Positions 1 through 9,166 of a stretch of 63,899 bases of DNA are shown piece after piece. The stretch lies in the IMG/VR virus record IMGVR_UViG_3300009506_000024, positions 1-63,899 of that record. The stretch is one strand, 5' to 3'. Source of the stretch: a virus. The translations under genes were made by a program, and so were the position numbers. The first letter of the stretch is position 1; each line of letters opens with the position of its first letter. The notes beneath the pieces are model-generated. The model ran no database searches, was not told the DNA's origin, and saw nothing but the letters and a program-made list of their open reading frames with translations.

Positions 1-762
1 CCCGTTCACTACAAACGGTTCAAGATGGCCGATGACTTGCAGCGCAGCGCTTTGTACCTGCAAATGAACCAGGCCGGGAAGCTCTCCGACAAGTCCTTGC
101 TCGAGGACATGGACTGGGACGCTCGGAAGGAGCGCGAGCTCATCTCCGTCGAGCAGAAGATGGTGTTGGAGAACCAACGCAGCCAGGCACTAGCTCAAGC
201 GGGCATCCAAGGGGAGGCTCAGCTCGTGCAGGTGAAGTACCAAGGCCGGGCTCAGAAGATCATGATGGAGCAGCAGGCTCAGCCGATGCCTCCACAGGAC
301 GCTCAAGCACTACAGCAGGGCGGTATGCAAGCAGCCGGTCAGCCTGGTGCTGCGAGTCCTACTGCTGTGGGTGCCCAGATGAACGCCGAGATGGGGCAGA
401 TGAACCAGATGGGCCAGGTACCGCCTATGGACATGTCTGCCATGCAGCAAGGTGGTGGAGGCGGCGCCGGCGGCGAAGGGCCAGCACCCGCTACGGCCGG
501 TGGGGAGTCTCAACTACAACCAGGACAGGCTGGTCAGACCGATGTGTTCGCTGTGGCCCAGCAGGTGGTCGGTTGGCTCAATCAGCTTCCAGAGCATGAG
601 AAGAACGCCAACTTGGTGCAGATGCAGCAGAACAACCCCCAGCTCTACTCGTTGGTGCTTCAGCTCCTGCAGCAGACGCGAGGCTCAAACGTCAACTCGG
701 CAGCTCTTCCGCTGCCTGAACAGCGACCCCCGATGAGAGGCGCAGAAGCAGCGATGGTGTAG
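1..762 (+). CDS. Portal protein, C-terminal part (cut by window edge)
   Basis: The frame is open from base 1 and stops at 760-762, so the gene begins outside the window. The ATG at 25 is probably internal. The first residues (FKMADDLQRSALYLQM, then GKLSDKSLLEDM) resemble the helical C-terminal end of large-phage portal proteins, the dodecameric ring through which DNA enters and leaves the head. From about residue 85 it becomes a low-complexity tail rich in Gln, Met, Pro and Gly, then ends in a helical stretch. The next gene starts two bases after the stop. The portal call rests on this short conserved stretch and on the head-gene context. Another large virion protein remains possible. Confidence 0.6.
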   Translation, partial: PVHYKRFKMADDLQRSALYLQMNQAGKLSDKSLLEDMDWDARKERELISVEQKMVLENQRSQALAQAGIQGEAQLVQVKYQGRAQKIMMEQQAQPMPPQDAQALQQGGMQAAGQPGAASPTAVGAQMNAEMGQMNQMGQVPPMDMSAMQQGGGGGAGGEGPAPATAGGESQLQPGQAGQTDVFAVAQQVVGWLNQLPEHEKNANLVQMQQNNPQLYSLVLQLLQQTRGSNVNSAALPLPEQRPPMRGAEAAMV

Positions 763-763
763 C

Positions 764-1663
764 ATGCCGTTCAAGAGCCAAGCCCAGCGAAGGAAGTTCT
801 ACGCTCTCAAAGCGCGCGGTGAAATGTCTCAGAAGACCATCGACGAGTGGCAGTCGAAGACTCCCAAGAATCTACCCGAGCGGGTGAAGCAAGCCTCCCT
901 CGACCGAATCACCTACTTGGCTTTCCAAAATGAGCTCGAGAAGATTGCTCAAGGTGGGTTGGTCAAGACCATGATCACCCCCGTCAAGACGCTCGTCCAG
1001 AAAGCTATCGGTGGTGCAGCTCATGCAGCTCCAGCGGCAGAGCAGGCCGTGGCCCATGCCGCCCCGGCTGCGGAGCAGGTGGCAGGCAGAGCTGCGAGGA
1101 CAGTCCAAAGAGCAGGTGAAGCAGCCAAGGACTTCTCTTTGGCTGGAGAGAAGGCGATAGCAGGTGCATCTCCCTCTGCCATCAAGAGCACTGGCGGAGT
1201 AGCCAGCGCGGGCAACATTCAGAAGACCTTGCAAGAGGCAGATCGAGTGCAGAGGGCTCAGAGATGGACGGCTGCGGCGCGGGAAGCCAGAGTCAACAAG
1301 GCTCTTCAAGAGGGCGTACTGGATCCGAAGGTCCACAGTGTTGGGGAGTTCATGCGTACGGGTCAGGTCACTCCAAAGAAGATAGTGTCGGCTCCGATTC
1401 CTCGACCAGAGGCTACCGCTACTGGCGTCAGCACTCTTCCTGAAACAGTCGTCGGCAAGCACAAAGCACTGACTGGGGCAGCACCTGCAATGCCGGGAGC
1501 GGCGCCCACGATGCCAGGCGGCATGCCTGCTATGCCGGGTGCGGCTCCGGCTGCTCCGGTGCAGGCCGGGCAAGGTGCGTGGTTCAGAGACCCGAGATTC
1601 GTCGGTGGAGGCCTCGGCTTGGGCGGCCTCGGCTTTGGTACTGGGGCTCTGGCGGCGGGCTAA
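764..1663 (+). CDS. Ala/Gly-rich putative internal virion protein with FxNELEKIA motif
   Basis: 299 residues. The N-terminus (MPFKSQAQRRKFYALKARG) matches a small conserved phage opening of the type 'MPFKSxAQRRxxY', of unknown function. Residues 54-62 are FQNELEKIA, a motif that recurs in four other proteins of this window. The middle is Ala-rich and likely helical. The C-terminus has a repetitive Pro/Ala/Met segment (repeats like APAMPGAAPTMPGG) and ends in a glycine-rich hydrophobic stretch. It follows the portal gene by one base, so it is probably co-transcribed with it and part of the virion. No enzymatic motif is visible. Confidence 0.75.
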   Translation: MPFKSQAQRRKFYALKARGEMSQKTIDEWQSKTPKNLPERVKQASLDRITYLAFQNELEKIAQGGLVKTMITPVKTLVQKAIGGAAHAAPAAEQAVAHAAPAAEQVAGRAARTVQRAGEAAKDFSLAGEKAIAGASPSAIKSTGGVASAGNIQKTLQEADRVQRAQRWTAAAREARVNKALQEGVLDPKVHSVGEFMRTGQVTPKKIVSAPIPRPEATATGVSTLPETVVGKHKALTGAAPAMPGAAPTMPGGMPAMPGAAPAAPVQAGQGAWFRDPRFVGGGLGLGGLGFGTGALAAG

Positions 1664-1665
1664 AA

Positions 1666-1687
1666 GAGAGAGCTCGTCGGCTCTCTC
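1666..1687. terminator. Hairpin between convergent genes
   Basis: GAGAGAGC pairs perfectly with GCTCTCTC across a 6-base loop, directly after the plus-strand stop codon. It is flanked by A-rich sequence on the left and a T/C-rich run (TTCTCCTTT) on the right. It sits between a plus gene ending at 1663 and a minus gene ending at 1698, so it could terminate both directions. Confidence 0.6.
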
Positions 1688-1697
1688 AGTTCTCCTT

Positions 1698-1985
1698 TCA
1701 TAGAAGCTGTTGCAGGCGGTACTTACAGGCGGGACACACCTGTTTGTGGATGAGGTTCCACTCGGCGCGCTTCTCTTTGTCGACTTGGTCTGTGACCTTG
1801 TCTCTGAAGAAGTGCTCCCAGAGGTACGCCATCAAGCACGCGCCTGGACAATCGCACTCATCGTCACTGCATGAGCACGAGCAGAAGTGTCGCTCCTTCC
1901 CCCTTCTACGGATGACGTCGGCGTCCCCCACGACGATCTCTCCGCAGAAGTCACAACGGACGACGTTCGTTTTGCCTACCCGCAT
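1698..1985 (-). CDS. Small Cys-rich (zinc-binding-like) protein
   Basis: About 95 residues from the ATG at 1985; a GTG at 1997 would add four. Cysteines occur as CDFC near the start, CSCSCSDDECDCPGAC in the middle and CPAC at the end, with two nearby His, which suggests one or two structural zinc sites. It overlaps the end of the upstream minus-strand gene, so the two are translationally linked. No family was recognised. It is the last gene of a three-gene minus-strand cassette set between the portal region and the RNA polymerase gene. Confidence 0.6.
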   Translation of the reverse strand: MRVGKTNVVRCDFCGEIVVGDADVIRRRGKERHFCSCSCSDDECDCPGACLMAYLWEHFFRDKVTDQVDKEKRAEWNLIHKQVCPACKYRLQQLL

Positions 1986-2575
1986 GATCGAAGCCACTCG
2001 CCGTAGTCGGGAACGTCAGTCCTCTCGATGAGCCTCCAAAGCTCTACGTTTATTTCGTCCATGCACCAGTAGTGCACGTAGCCATTTTCCTTTGGCTTGA
2101 ACATCGAGAATGAGCCCTTGTTGCTGGGCTCCGAGAAGCCTCTCTCAATCAGGATTGTGCTTTCCCAATCTGGGTGGGGGTACGGCTGGATCACCTTGTT
2201 CGGCTTGTTTTTGTGGCACAGGCCGCACTGCCCATCCTTCGACAGGCGTTTCATCCTGTCGGAGAAGTTGAATCCTGGGCCATCGGCAATCGCTGGCAGC
2301 TCCGCCGCGCACTCGTGACAGATCCATTTCACGTTGTCTCTGTCTTCGAATGGCAGCGAGATGAACTGCATTCCCCACTTCCTGCGTCGGAGCGCTCCAT
2401 GCTGTAGCCTGAGAGCTGCGGGTCCCATGACGGCCCCCGAGCACAGCAAGCAATGCCCCAACGGAGAGTGTGACTTCGTGCTTTTCGGCTCAGCTCGTGG
2501 CTTTGCCTTCGGCTTCTTTATTCTTGGCCTCTTGTTGGGCCTCGTCGTACTGATGGACGGTCTTCTTGAGCTCAT
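1976..2575 (-). CDS. Hypothetical protein with several CxxC pairs
   Basis: 199 residues, start ATG preceded by GGAGGG at good spacing. The basic N-terminus (RPNKRPRIKKPKAKPR) could bind nucleic acid. CLLC, CHEC and CGLC pairs plus a later Cys/His-containing segment suggest zinc ribbons. The C-terminal half contains aromatic-rich stretches. It lies between two other small minus-strand genes and overlaps the next one. I do not recognise the family; a nucleic-acid-binding or regulatory role is a guess from charge and zinc-like pairs. Confidence 0.6.
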   Translation of the reverse strand: MSSRRPSISTTRPNKRPRIKKPKAKPRAEPKSTKSHSPLGHCLLCSGAVMGPAALRLQHGALRRRKWGMQFISLPFEDRDNVKWICHECAAELPAIADGPGFNFSDRMKRLSKDGQCGLCHKNKPNKVIQPYPHPDWESTILIERGFSEPSNKGSFSMFKPKENGYVHYWCMDEINVELWRLIERTDVPDYGEWLRSCG

Positions 2576-2626
2576 GGATTACCCTCCGACAGAAGAACAC
2601 CAGGAAGCCCAGAAGTACCAATCTCA

Positions 2627-2809
2627 TCAATCTTTGTTCTCCGTGCGCTCTGGCTCGTAGCTGCTGCCGTTGTTGTCGGTCTGGTCATACGAGGGCTGGT
2701 TCCAGGAGTCGTCCCCTGGTGGGTCGTCGTACTGGAAAAAGCCCCCGACCATTCCTTCGGTTCCTTGCAGGTCGTCACGATACCGTTCGAGCACAGAAGT
2801 TGATGCCAT
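2627..2809 (-). CDS. Small acidic hypothetical protein
   Basis: 60 residues, first gene of the minus-strand cassette. It has a strong ribosome binding site (GGAGGAACAA then ATG). The composition is polar and disordered-looking, rich in Asp, Asn, Tyr and Gly (NQPSYDQTDNNGSSYEPE). No domain is recognised. It is divergent from the RNA polymerase gene and shares its upstream control region. Confidence 0.55.
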   Translation of the reverse strand: MASTSVLERYRDDLQGTEGMVGGFFQYDDPPGDDSWNQPSYDQTDNNGSSYEPERTENKD

Positions 2810-2877
2810 TTGTTCCTCCGATTTGCCTGAGTAGTTGGACAGATTTATTGGGACCCTTCCACAGGTCTTATATCGAC

Positions 2878-2907
2878 TTGCTACCCCGAGATTTCGGGGG
2901 GTATAGT
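2878..2907 (+). promoter_or_regulatory. Promoter-like site with inverted repeat before RNA polymerase gene
   Basis: TTGCTA (2878-2883) and TATAGT (2902-2907) are spaced by 18 bases, as in sigma-70-type promoters. The spacer itself contains an inverted repeat, CCCCGA (2884-2889) and TCGGGG (2894-2899), that could be an operator. The site is 70 bases upstream of the polymerase start and inside the divergent gap with the minus-strand cassette. A promoter usable by host polymerase here is plausible but unproven. Confidence 0.35.
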
Positions 2908-2978
2908 GACCAAAAGGCTAAGACTTCCAACGCTTAGGCGGCTCTCGCGCCGCTCACGACGGTGGATGGGAGAGCAGG

Positions 2979-5900
2979 ATGGCACACGTCGCCCCCGAAG
3001 AGGCGTTTGAACGACTCAAGCAGCGCACGTCAGAGACGATCCAGAACTACTTCCCTATTCAAGGGCGCACTCACACGCTGGAAGCGAAGAGAGTCTGGGT
3101 CGACGACACCAAAGACATCGACGACATCAGGGAGCAGAAGGACGTCAAGGTCAAAGGTCGTAGCTGGACGGTCCCCATCAGAGCCGAGCTCGAGCTCAAG
3201 GATGAGAAGGGCAAGGTGGTGGACCGACAGGTCATCAACGTCGCCCAGCTTCCCAAGATCACACGGCGCTACAGCTACATCGTCAACGGCAACGAGTGGC
3301 AGGTGAACAACCTGTTCCGGTTGAAGTCTGGCGTCTACACCCGACAGCGGAAGAACGGAGAGCTCACGTCCCAGTGGAACTTGGCGAAGGGCCAGAACTT
3401 CCACATGGACTTCAGCCCGAAGACCAAGAAGATGACCTTGCGTTTTGGGGAAGCGAACATTCCCCTCTACCCAGTGCTCAAAACGCTGGGGGTGGACGAC
3501 GACACCATCGAGAGGTCGTGGGGTAAGGACATCCTCGACGCCAACAAGAAGGGGAAGGAGGACGTTGCCCTTCGTAGGTTCTACCGCGCGATGCGCGGCT
3601 CTACTCCTGACACGCTGGACCAAGCTCGGCAGGCTATCCAGGAGAAGTTCGACAACACGGTCTTGCGCCCTGACTCCACCAACCTGACGTTGGGCAAGCC
3701 GTACGAGACCGTGACCGGAGCTGCTTTGGTCGACGGCTCCAGCAAGATCCTGAGAGTGTCTCGCCAAGAAGAGGAACCAGACGACCACAACCAGCTTCAG
3801 TTCAAAGAGCTCCACTCTGCCGAGGACCTCATCAATGAGCGCCTCGACAAGTGGAAGGTGCAGAAGGACGTCAAGAGGAAGATCACCAACACCATCGACA
3901 AGCATACCAAGGTCAAGAACATCATCAGTCCTGACATCTTTGGGAAGCCTCTGCGTCAGTTCTTCGTGAGCTCGGTGCTCAGTGAGAACCCAGAGCAGAC
4001 CAACCCAGTGAGCTTCATTGCGGGGAATCGAAAGACCACCTTGGTCGCCCCAGGCGAAGGTGGCATCGGCTCGGCCCACCAGATCACTCTGGAGGCTCAG
4101 TCCATCAACCCCAGCCACCTTGGCTTTCTCGATCCCATTCAGACACCGGAGTCAGATCGTATCGGCGTGACGCTGCAGCTCGCTTCCCACATCGAGAAGG
4201 ACGGCCACGATCTGAAGATGCCGGTCTTCAATGTGAAGACGGGCAAGCGGGACAAGATCACTCCTTACGAGGCCCTCAAATCGAACCTCGCATTCCCTGA
4301 CCAGTACAACTGGGTGGGTGGCAAACCGACCCCGGTGAAGAAGACGGTCAAGGTTTCAGACCCGGACGGTACCGTGACGGTAGTGAAGCCTTCCGATGTG
4401 GACTACGTCATCGGCTCGAGCAAAGGGATGTTCGACCTTGCCGCGAACATGATCCCGTTCCTTCAGAACAACCAGGGCAACCGCACCATGGTGGCTTCCC
4501 GCCAGCTCGAGCAGGCGTTGTCCCTGAGAGACCGAGAAGCCCCCTTGGTGCAGACTCGGTCAGACAACCCCCGCCGTACCTTCGAGCAGGGCATTGGTGC
4601 CTTCGTTGGTCACGTATCTCACGTGGACGGGGTCGTAGAGAAGGTCAAGAACGACGGCGTCATCATCAAGGACAGGGATGGCAAGCGCCACGAGGTTCAG
4701 ATCTACGACGACTTCCCCCTCAACGATGACAAGAGCGTCCTCAACTCAACGCCCCTGGTAAAGGTCGGAGACCCAGTGAAGAAGGGGCAGACAGTTGCCG
4801 ACACAAACTTCACCCGTGGTGGGACGTTGGCCTTGGGAACCAATCTGAACGTCGCCTACATGCCCTACAAGGGGTACAACTTCGAGGATGGCATCGTGGT
4901 CTCCGAGTCGGCCGCGAAGAAGCTCACGTCGGAGCACATGTATCGGGAGTCCGTGTCGGCCGAGAAGGCAATCAAGCTCGACAAAAAGAAGTTCCTCTCC
5001 TACATGGCTGGGAAGGTCACGCAGGACCAGGCCGACAAGCTCGATGAGCACGGGGTCATTCAGGAGGGGCAGACTGTCTACAAGGATGACATTCTTCTTG
5101 GCCTGTTGAAGGAGGAAGGAGTCACCCAGGACGAGCAGAAGCTCGGACTCTTCTCAAAAGGATTCATCCGTCCGTGGAAGCCCCGTGAAGTACGTTGGGA
5201 CAAGGATGTCCCAGGCCGCGTCACAAAGGTGGTGCGGCACGGCAAGAAGACTACGGTCTATGTGCGCGCGGACGCCCCCGCTACCGTGGGTGACAAGATC
5301 GTCGGTCGCCATGGAAACAAGGGCATCATCACCAACGTCCTGCCGGATCATGAGATGCCCCAAAAGGCAGACGGAACCCCAGTGGACGTGCTGCTCAACC
5401 CCACGGGAGTGCCTACTCGAATCAACCTCGGTCAGGTATTGGAGACCGCGGCGGGCAAGATCGCGCAGAAGACAGGCAAACCGTACATCGTCAACAACTT
5501 CGACCCGAACAACCCTGACTACACCAGGAAGCTGAAGTCAGAGCTCCAAGCGCACAACATCTCTGACACTGAGGACCTCTTCGACCCCATCACCAAGAGG
5601 AAGTTCCCGAACGTATTGACGGGGCCGCAGTACATCCTGAAGCTCCACCACACGGCGGAGAAGGGCCTGTCCACTCGCTCTCGGGATGCCTACGATTCGA
5701 ACATGCTTCCCCAGAAGGGAGGGCCGAAGGGCGGGCAGACGATGGACGCCATGGGCCTGTACGCAATGCTCGCTCACGATGCTCGAGAGAACATCCGTGA
5801 GATGCAGACGTACAAGAGCGACATGAACGACCAGTTCTGGGCTCAGATCCAGGCAGGTGATCCTATCCCAGCTCCAAAGGCCCCCTTCGTCTTCAAGAAG

Positions 5901-8900
5901 TTCGAGGGCTACATGAAGGGTATGGGCCTCGACATTCGGAAGGAAGGCAACGAACTCATCCTTCAGCCGCTCACGGACAAGAAGGTGTTGGAGATGAGCA
6001 ACGGCCCCCTGGCTGATGCTGGCCGAGCACTGCGAGCGAAGGATGCGAAAGAAGAAGCGGGAGGTATCTTCGACCCCAAAGTCACTGGAGGAGTGAAGGG
6101 GAAGAAGTGGTCTCACATAGCTCTTCCGGAGCGCATGCCCAACCCAGTCTTCGAAGCGCCAGTGACAGCCCTGCTAGGGCTCAACCAGAACAGCTACCGA
6201 AAGGTGGTGACTGGGGAACAAGAGCTCGATGGGAAGACAGGGCCGACAGCAATCGTGTCTGCTTTGAGAGGTCTCGACACAGCGAAGATGAAGTCCGAGC
6301 TCGAAGCTGAGATCCCAAACCTCAGAACGACTAAGCTGAACAAGGCCAACCGGAAGCTGAAGTACATCCGCGCGCTCGAGCGGGCAGAGATGGACCCCAA
6401 AGAAGCGTACACAATGAAGTACCTTCCTGTGTTGCCTCCTCAGTTCAGGCCGATCACCATCCTCGACAGTGGCGACATCAACTACGACGACGTCAACCGG
6501 CTCTACAATCACATCGGTCAGATCAAGCTGAAGTTCGACGACTTCGACCCGGCGCTACCTCCAGAGGAGAAGCTGCCGCTGCAGACGTCCCTCTACGACG
6601 GCCTCAAGGCGGTGACTCTCACGGGTCAGGTGCATCAAGGTCGGCATCGGAATGCCATCATTCAGACTATCGCAAGCGCCCAAGACCAACAGCCGAAGGA
6701 AGGGTTCTTCCAAGACAAGATCATTGGCCGGCGGCAGGACTTGTCCCTGCGCAGCGTCATCATCCCGGAGCCGTCTCTCAGTCTGGACGAGGTAGGGATC
6801 CCTCGGAAAGCTGCGACAGAGCTCTACAAGCCGTTCGTCGTTCGCAAGTTGACTCAGATGGGTCACCGACCGTTGGAAGCGCAGGACATGGTCAAGAAGA
6901 ACCACCCTGCTGCTGCTGATGCTCTGGCAGCCGTGCTCGATGAGCGCCCGCTGCTACTCAAGCGCGACCCAGTCCTCCACAAGTTCGGAGTCCAGGCTTT
7001 CAAGCCGAAGCTGGTAGAGGGAAAGGCCGTCAAGATTCACCCGCTCGCTACCGCTGGGTACAACGCTGACTTCGACGGCGACAAGATGAGTGCGTTCGTA
7101 CCAGTGAGCCCAAAGGCTGTGAAGGAAGCGTACAAGATGCTTCCTTCCAACAACCTGTTCAACCCATCGACTGGATTCCTGATGTCGAAGCCGACGCAGG
7201 AGTCCATGATGGGGCTCTACAAGATGAGCGAGTTTGGGAAGAAGACCAACAAGAAGTTCAGCTCGCCGGCGGAGGCAGCTCGGGCTGTGAAGGATGGGGA
7301 CATCGACATGAACTCCATCATCAGCCTGGACAACCTGGATGAGGGAGATCTCTTCAAGGACCTGGTGAAGCAGGCGGCGCCGCTTCAGACCACTGTTGGC
7401 CGGCTCATGCTCTACCAGTCTTTGCCTGAAGACCTTCGGGACAAGCGCCTGCTCACAGACCCGGCGTACGTGATGAACAAGGGCAACTTGTACGGCTTGC
7501 TCACTGACGTAGCTAAGAAGTCCCCTGGGGATTTCGGTACCGTCTCCGACAAGTTCAAAGACATCGGGAACGAGTACGCCACTGGCCTATCCATTGGGCT
7601 CGACGACTTTGTGTCTGACGCGAGCTTCAGGGATAGCGTGCTGAGAGATGCCGCTCGAGCAGAGTCCACCGTCAGGTCCAAGAACATCTCTGTCCAAAAG
7701 AAGAAGGACAAGATTGTGGACATCTACGTGGGCGCCTCGGAGAAGATCACGAAGGAGACCAAGAAGCGCGCGGACGCTCAGCAGAATCGGATGTACGACT
7801 GGGTTCGGTCCGGAGCTCGAGGAAGTTGGGACCAGTTCAAGCAGATGACAGTCGCTCCTATGCTGGTAGCCGACTCGAAGGGAGAACCAGTACCGATTCC
7901 GATTCCGAAGTCCTACTCAGAGGGGCTGGACATCGGGTCGTACTTCGCGTCCATGCACGGAGCTCGGATGGGAACCATTGGTCGTGTCCAAGGCACCCAA
8001 GCTCCAGGAAAGATGTCGAAGCAGCTCATCAACACCACCATGAATCAGATGGTGGTCTCCGACGACTGCGGCACTACAAAAGGTGTGGTCCTTCCCGCTG
8101 ACAGCAGAGATGTGCTTGACAGGTTCACCACTCGGGACGTGCGACTAGGAACCAAGGGAGGCCAGGACAAGGGTGTCATCCCTGCGGGTACTTTGGTGAC
8201 CCCAGACGTCGTGAACAGGCTCAAGAACAACAAGGTGGCGAAGATCGAGGTTCGGTCACCGTTGAAGTGCGCTCACGGCAAGGGCCTCTGCGCCAAGTGC
8301 TACGGCATCAACGAAAACGGGAAGCTCCATTCACCGGGGGCAAATCTTGGAGTGATAGCCGCCCAGGCTCTTGGTGAGCCGGCTACGCAGCTTGCCATGA
8401 ACGCCTTCCATACTGGAGGTGTGGTAGGAGCGAAGGGTACTCAGGCTACCGGCATGTTCCAGCGGCTCGAGCAGCTTCTGAACGTGCCAAAGACCCTCCC
8501 TGGATCAGCCACCTTGGCTGATGTCGAAGGGACGGTGGACAAGGTGGAGAAGGACCCGGCGGGCGGGTGGAGAGTTCACGTTGCAAACCAAAGCACTACG
8601 AGGTCTCACTACGTTCCCGCAGCCCGCGCCATCACCGTCAAGAAGGGGGACCAGGTGAAGATGGGGGACTCTCTTACTGATGGACCGAAGAACCCCAGAG
8701 AGATGCTGCGGCGGACCAACATGAACGCGGTCCAGAAGTACCTCACTGATGAGATATGGAAGGCCTACGAGAGTGAGGGGCCGGTGAAGAGGCGGAACGT
8801 GGAGACGTTCGTCCGGTCCATGACGAACCTGAGCGAGATTTCGGATCCGGGAGACCACGATACCCTTTTGAGAGGAGACCGAACGCCTACATCTGAGATC

Positions 8901-9158
8901 GTGGCGTTCAACAGGAGCTTGACTCCCGGTAACAAGCCCATCCAATACAGGCCTGTGCTACAAGGCATCAACATGTTGCCGCTCGAGCTCCAGACGGATT
9001 GGATAGCCAGGCTTCAGAGCAGCAGACTGAAGGGTACCATCCTGGATGCTGCTTCGGAGGGTTGGAAGTCCATGCTCCACGACACCCATCCCATTCCGGC
9101 GATGGCTTATGGCAAGGAGTTTGGTAAGGGTACTCCTGAGGCACCCTGGTTGTACTGA
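2979..9158 (+). CDS. Single-chain DNA-dependent RNA polymerase, fused beta-beta-prime
   Basis: 2059 residues, about two thirds of the summed length of bacterial RpoB plus RpoC. The beta-like half shows DPIQTPESDRIG, the fork/rif-type segment MIPFLQNNQGNRTMVASRQ, and GDKIVGRHGNKG with the two conserved lysines at 773 and 781. The beta-prime-like half then starts (GGIFDPKVTGG, HIALPERMPNPVF) without the N-terminal Zn1 cysteines. It has the catalytic loop NADFDGDKM (Asp1364, 1366 and 1368), SGARGSWDQFKQM at the bridge-helix region, and the full Zn2 set (Cys1697, 1764, 1771, 1774). The trigger-loop region is GEPATQLAMNAFHTGG. No alpha, omega or sigma gene is visible nearby. Its place between portal and baseplate-spike genes suggests a virion-packaged enzyme, but that is inference. 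Confidence 0.95.
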   Translation: MAHVAPEEAFERLKQRTSETIQNYFPIQGRTHTLEAKRVWVDDTKDIDDIREQKDVKVKGRSWTVPIRAELELKDEKGKVVDRQVINVAQLPKITRRYSYIVNGNEWQVNNLFRLKSGVYTRQRKNGELTSQWNLAKGQNFHMDFSPKTKKMTLRFGEANIPLYPVLKTLGVDDDTIERSWGKDILDANKKGKEDVALRRFYRAMRGSTPDTLDQARQAIQEKFDNTVLRPDSTNLTLGKPYETVTGAALVDGSSKILRVSRQEEEPDDHNQLQFKELHSAEDLINERLDKWKVQKDVKRKITNTIDKHTKVKNIISPDIFGKPLRQFFVSSVLSENPEQTNPVSFIAGNRKTTLVAPGEGGIGSAHQITLEAQSINPSHLGFLDPIQTPESDRIGVTLQLASHIEKDGHDLKMPVFNVKTGKRDKITPYEALKSNLAFPDQYNWVGGKPTPVKKTVKVSDPDGTVTVVKPSDVDYVIGSSKGMFDLAANMIPFLQNNQGNRTMVASRQLEQALSLRDREAPLVQTRSDNPRRTFEQGIGAFVGHVSHVDGVVEKVKNDGVIIKDRDGKRHEVQIYDDFPLNDDKSVLNSTPLVKVGDPVKKGQTVADTNFTRGGTLALGTNLNVAYMPYKGYNFEDGIVVSESAAKKLTSEHMYRESVSAEKAIKLDKKKFLSYMAGKVTQDQADKLDEHGVIQEGQTVYKDDILLGLLKEEGVTQDEQKLGLFSKGFIRPWKPREVRWDKDVPGRVTKVVRHGKKTTVYVRADAPATVGDKIVGRHGNKGIITNVLPDHEMPQKADGTPVDVLLNPTGVPTRINLGQVLETAAGKIAQKTGKPYIVNNFDPNNPDYTRKLKSELQAHNISDTEDLFDPITKRKFPNVLTGPQYILKLHHTAEKGLSTRSRDAYDSNMLPQKGGPKGGQTMDAMGLYAMLAHDARENIREMQTYKSDMNDQFWAQIQAGDPIPAPKAPFVFKKFEGYMKGMGLDIRKEGNELILQPLTDKKVLEMSNGPLADAGRALRAKDAKEEAGGIFDPKVTGGVKGKKWSHIALPERMPNPVFEAPVTALLGLNQNSYRKVVTGEQELDGKTGPTAIVSALRGLDTAKMKSELEAEIPNLRTTKLNKANRKLKYIRALERAEMDPKEAYTMKYLPVLPPQFRPITILDSGDINYDDVNRLYNHIGQIKLKFDDFDPALPPEEKLPLQTSLYDGLKAVTLTGQVHQGRHRNAIIQTIASAQDQQPKEGFFQDKIIGRRQDLSLRSVIIPEPSLSLDEVGIPRKAATELYKPFVVRKLTQMGHRPLEAQDMVKKNHPAAADALAAVLDERPLLLKRDPVLHKFGVQAFKPKLVEGKAVKIHPLATAGYNADFDGDKMSAFVPVSPKAVKEAYKMLPSNNLFNPSTGFLMSKPTQESMMGLYKMSEFGKKTNKKFSSPAEAARAVKDGDIDMNSIISLDNLDEGDLFKDLVKQAAPLQTTVGRLMLYQSLPEDLRDKRLLTDPAYVMNKGNLYGLLTDVAKKSPGDFGTVSDKFKDIGNEYATGLSIGLDDFVSDASFRDSVLRDAARAESTVRSKNISVQKKKDKIVDIYVGASEKITKETKKRADAQQNRMYDWVRSGARGSWDQFKQMTVAPMLVADSKGEPVPIPIPKSYSEGLDIGSYFASMHGARMGTIGRVQGTQAPGKMSKQLINTTMNQMVVSDDCGTTKGVVLPADSRDVLDRFTTRDVRLGTKGGQDKGVIPAGTLVTPDVVNRLKNNKVAKIEVRSPLKCAHGKGLCAKCYGINENGKLHSPGANLGVIAAQALGEPATQLAMNAFHTGGVVGAKGTQATGMFQRLEQLLNVPKTLPGSATLADVEGTVDKVEKDPAGGWRVHVANQSTTRSHYVPAARAITVKKGDQVKMGDSLTDGPKNPREMLRRTNMNAVQKYLTDEIWKAYESEGPVKRRNVETFVRSMTNLSEISDPGDHDTLLRGDRTPTSEIVAFNRSLTPGNKPIQYRPVLQGINMLPLELQTDWIARLQSSRLKGTILDAASEGWKSMLHDTHPIPAMAYGKEFGKGTPEAPWLY

Positions 9159-9166
9159 GGACGTAG

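Noticed and set aside
1579-2031. Plus-strand 150-codon frame opposite the minus-strand Cys-rich gene
   Set aside because: Overlaps the terminator and the end of the previous gene; the minus-strand product with CxxC pairs is more convincing.
3030-4118. 362-codon open frame on the minus strand inside the polymerase gene
   Set aside because: It lies opposite highly conserved polymerase sequence, has no ribosome site and reads as low-quality protein. It is a shadow of biased codon use.
2979-9158. Intein or intron in the polymerase gene
   Set aside because: The conserved polymerase motifs follow in normal order without an inserted splicing or homing domain.
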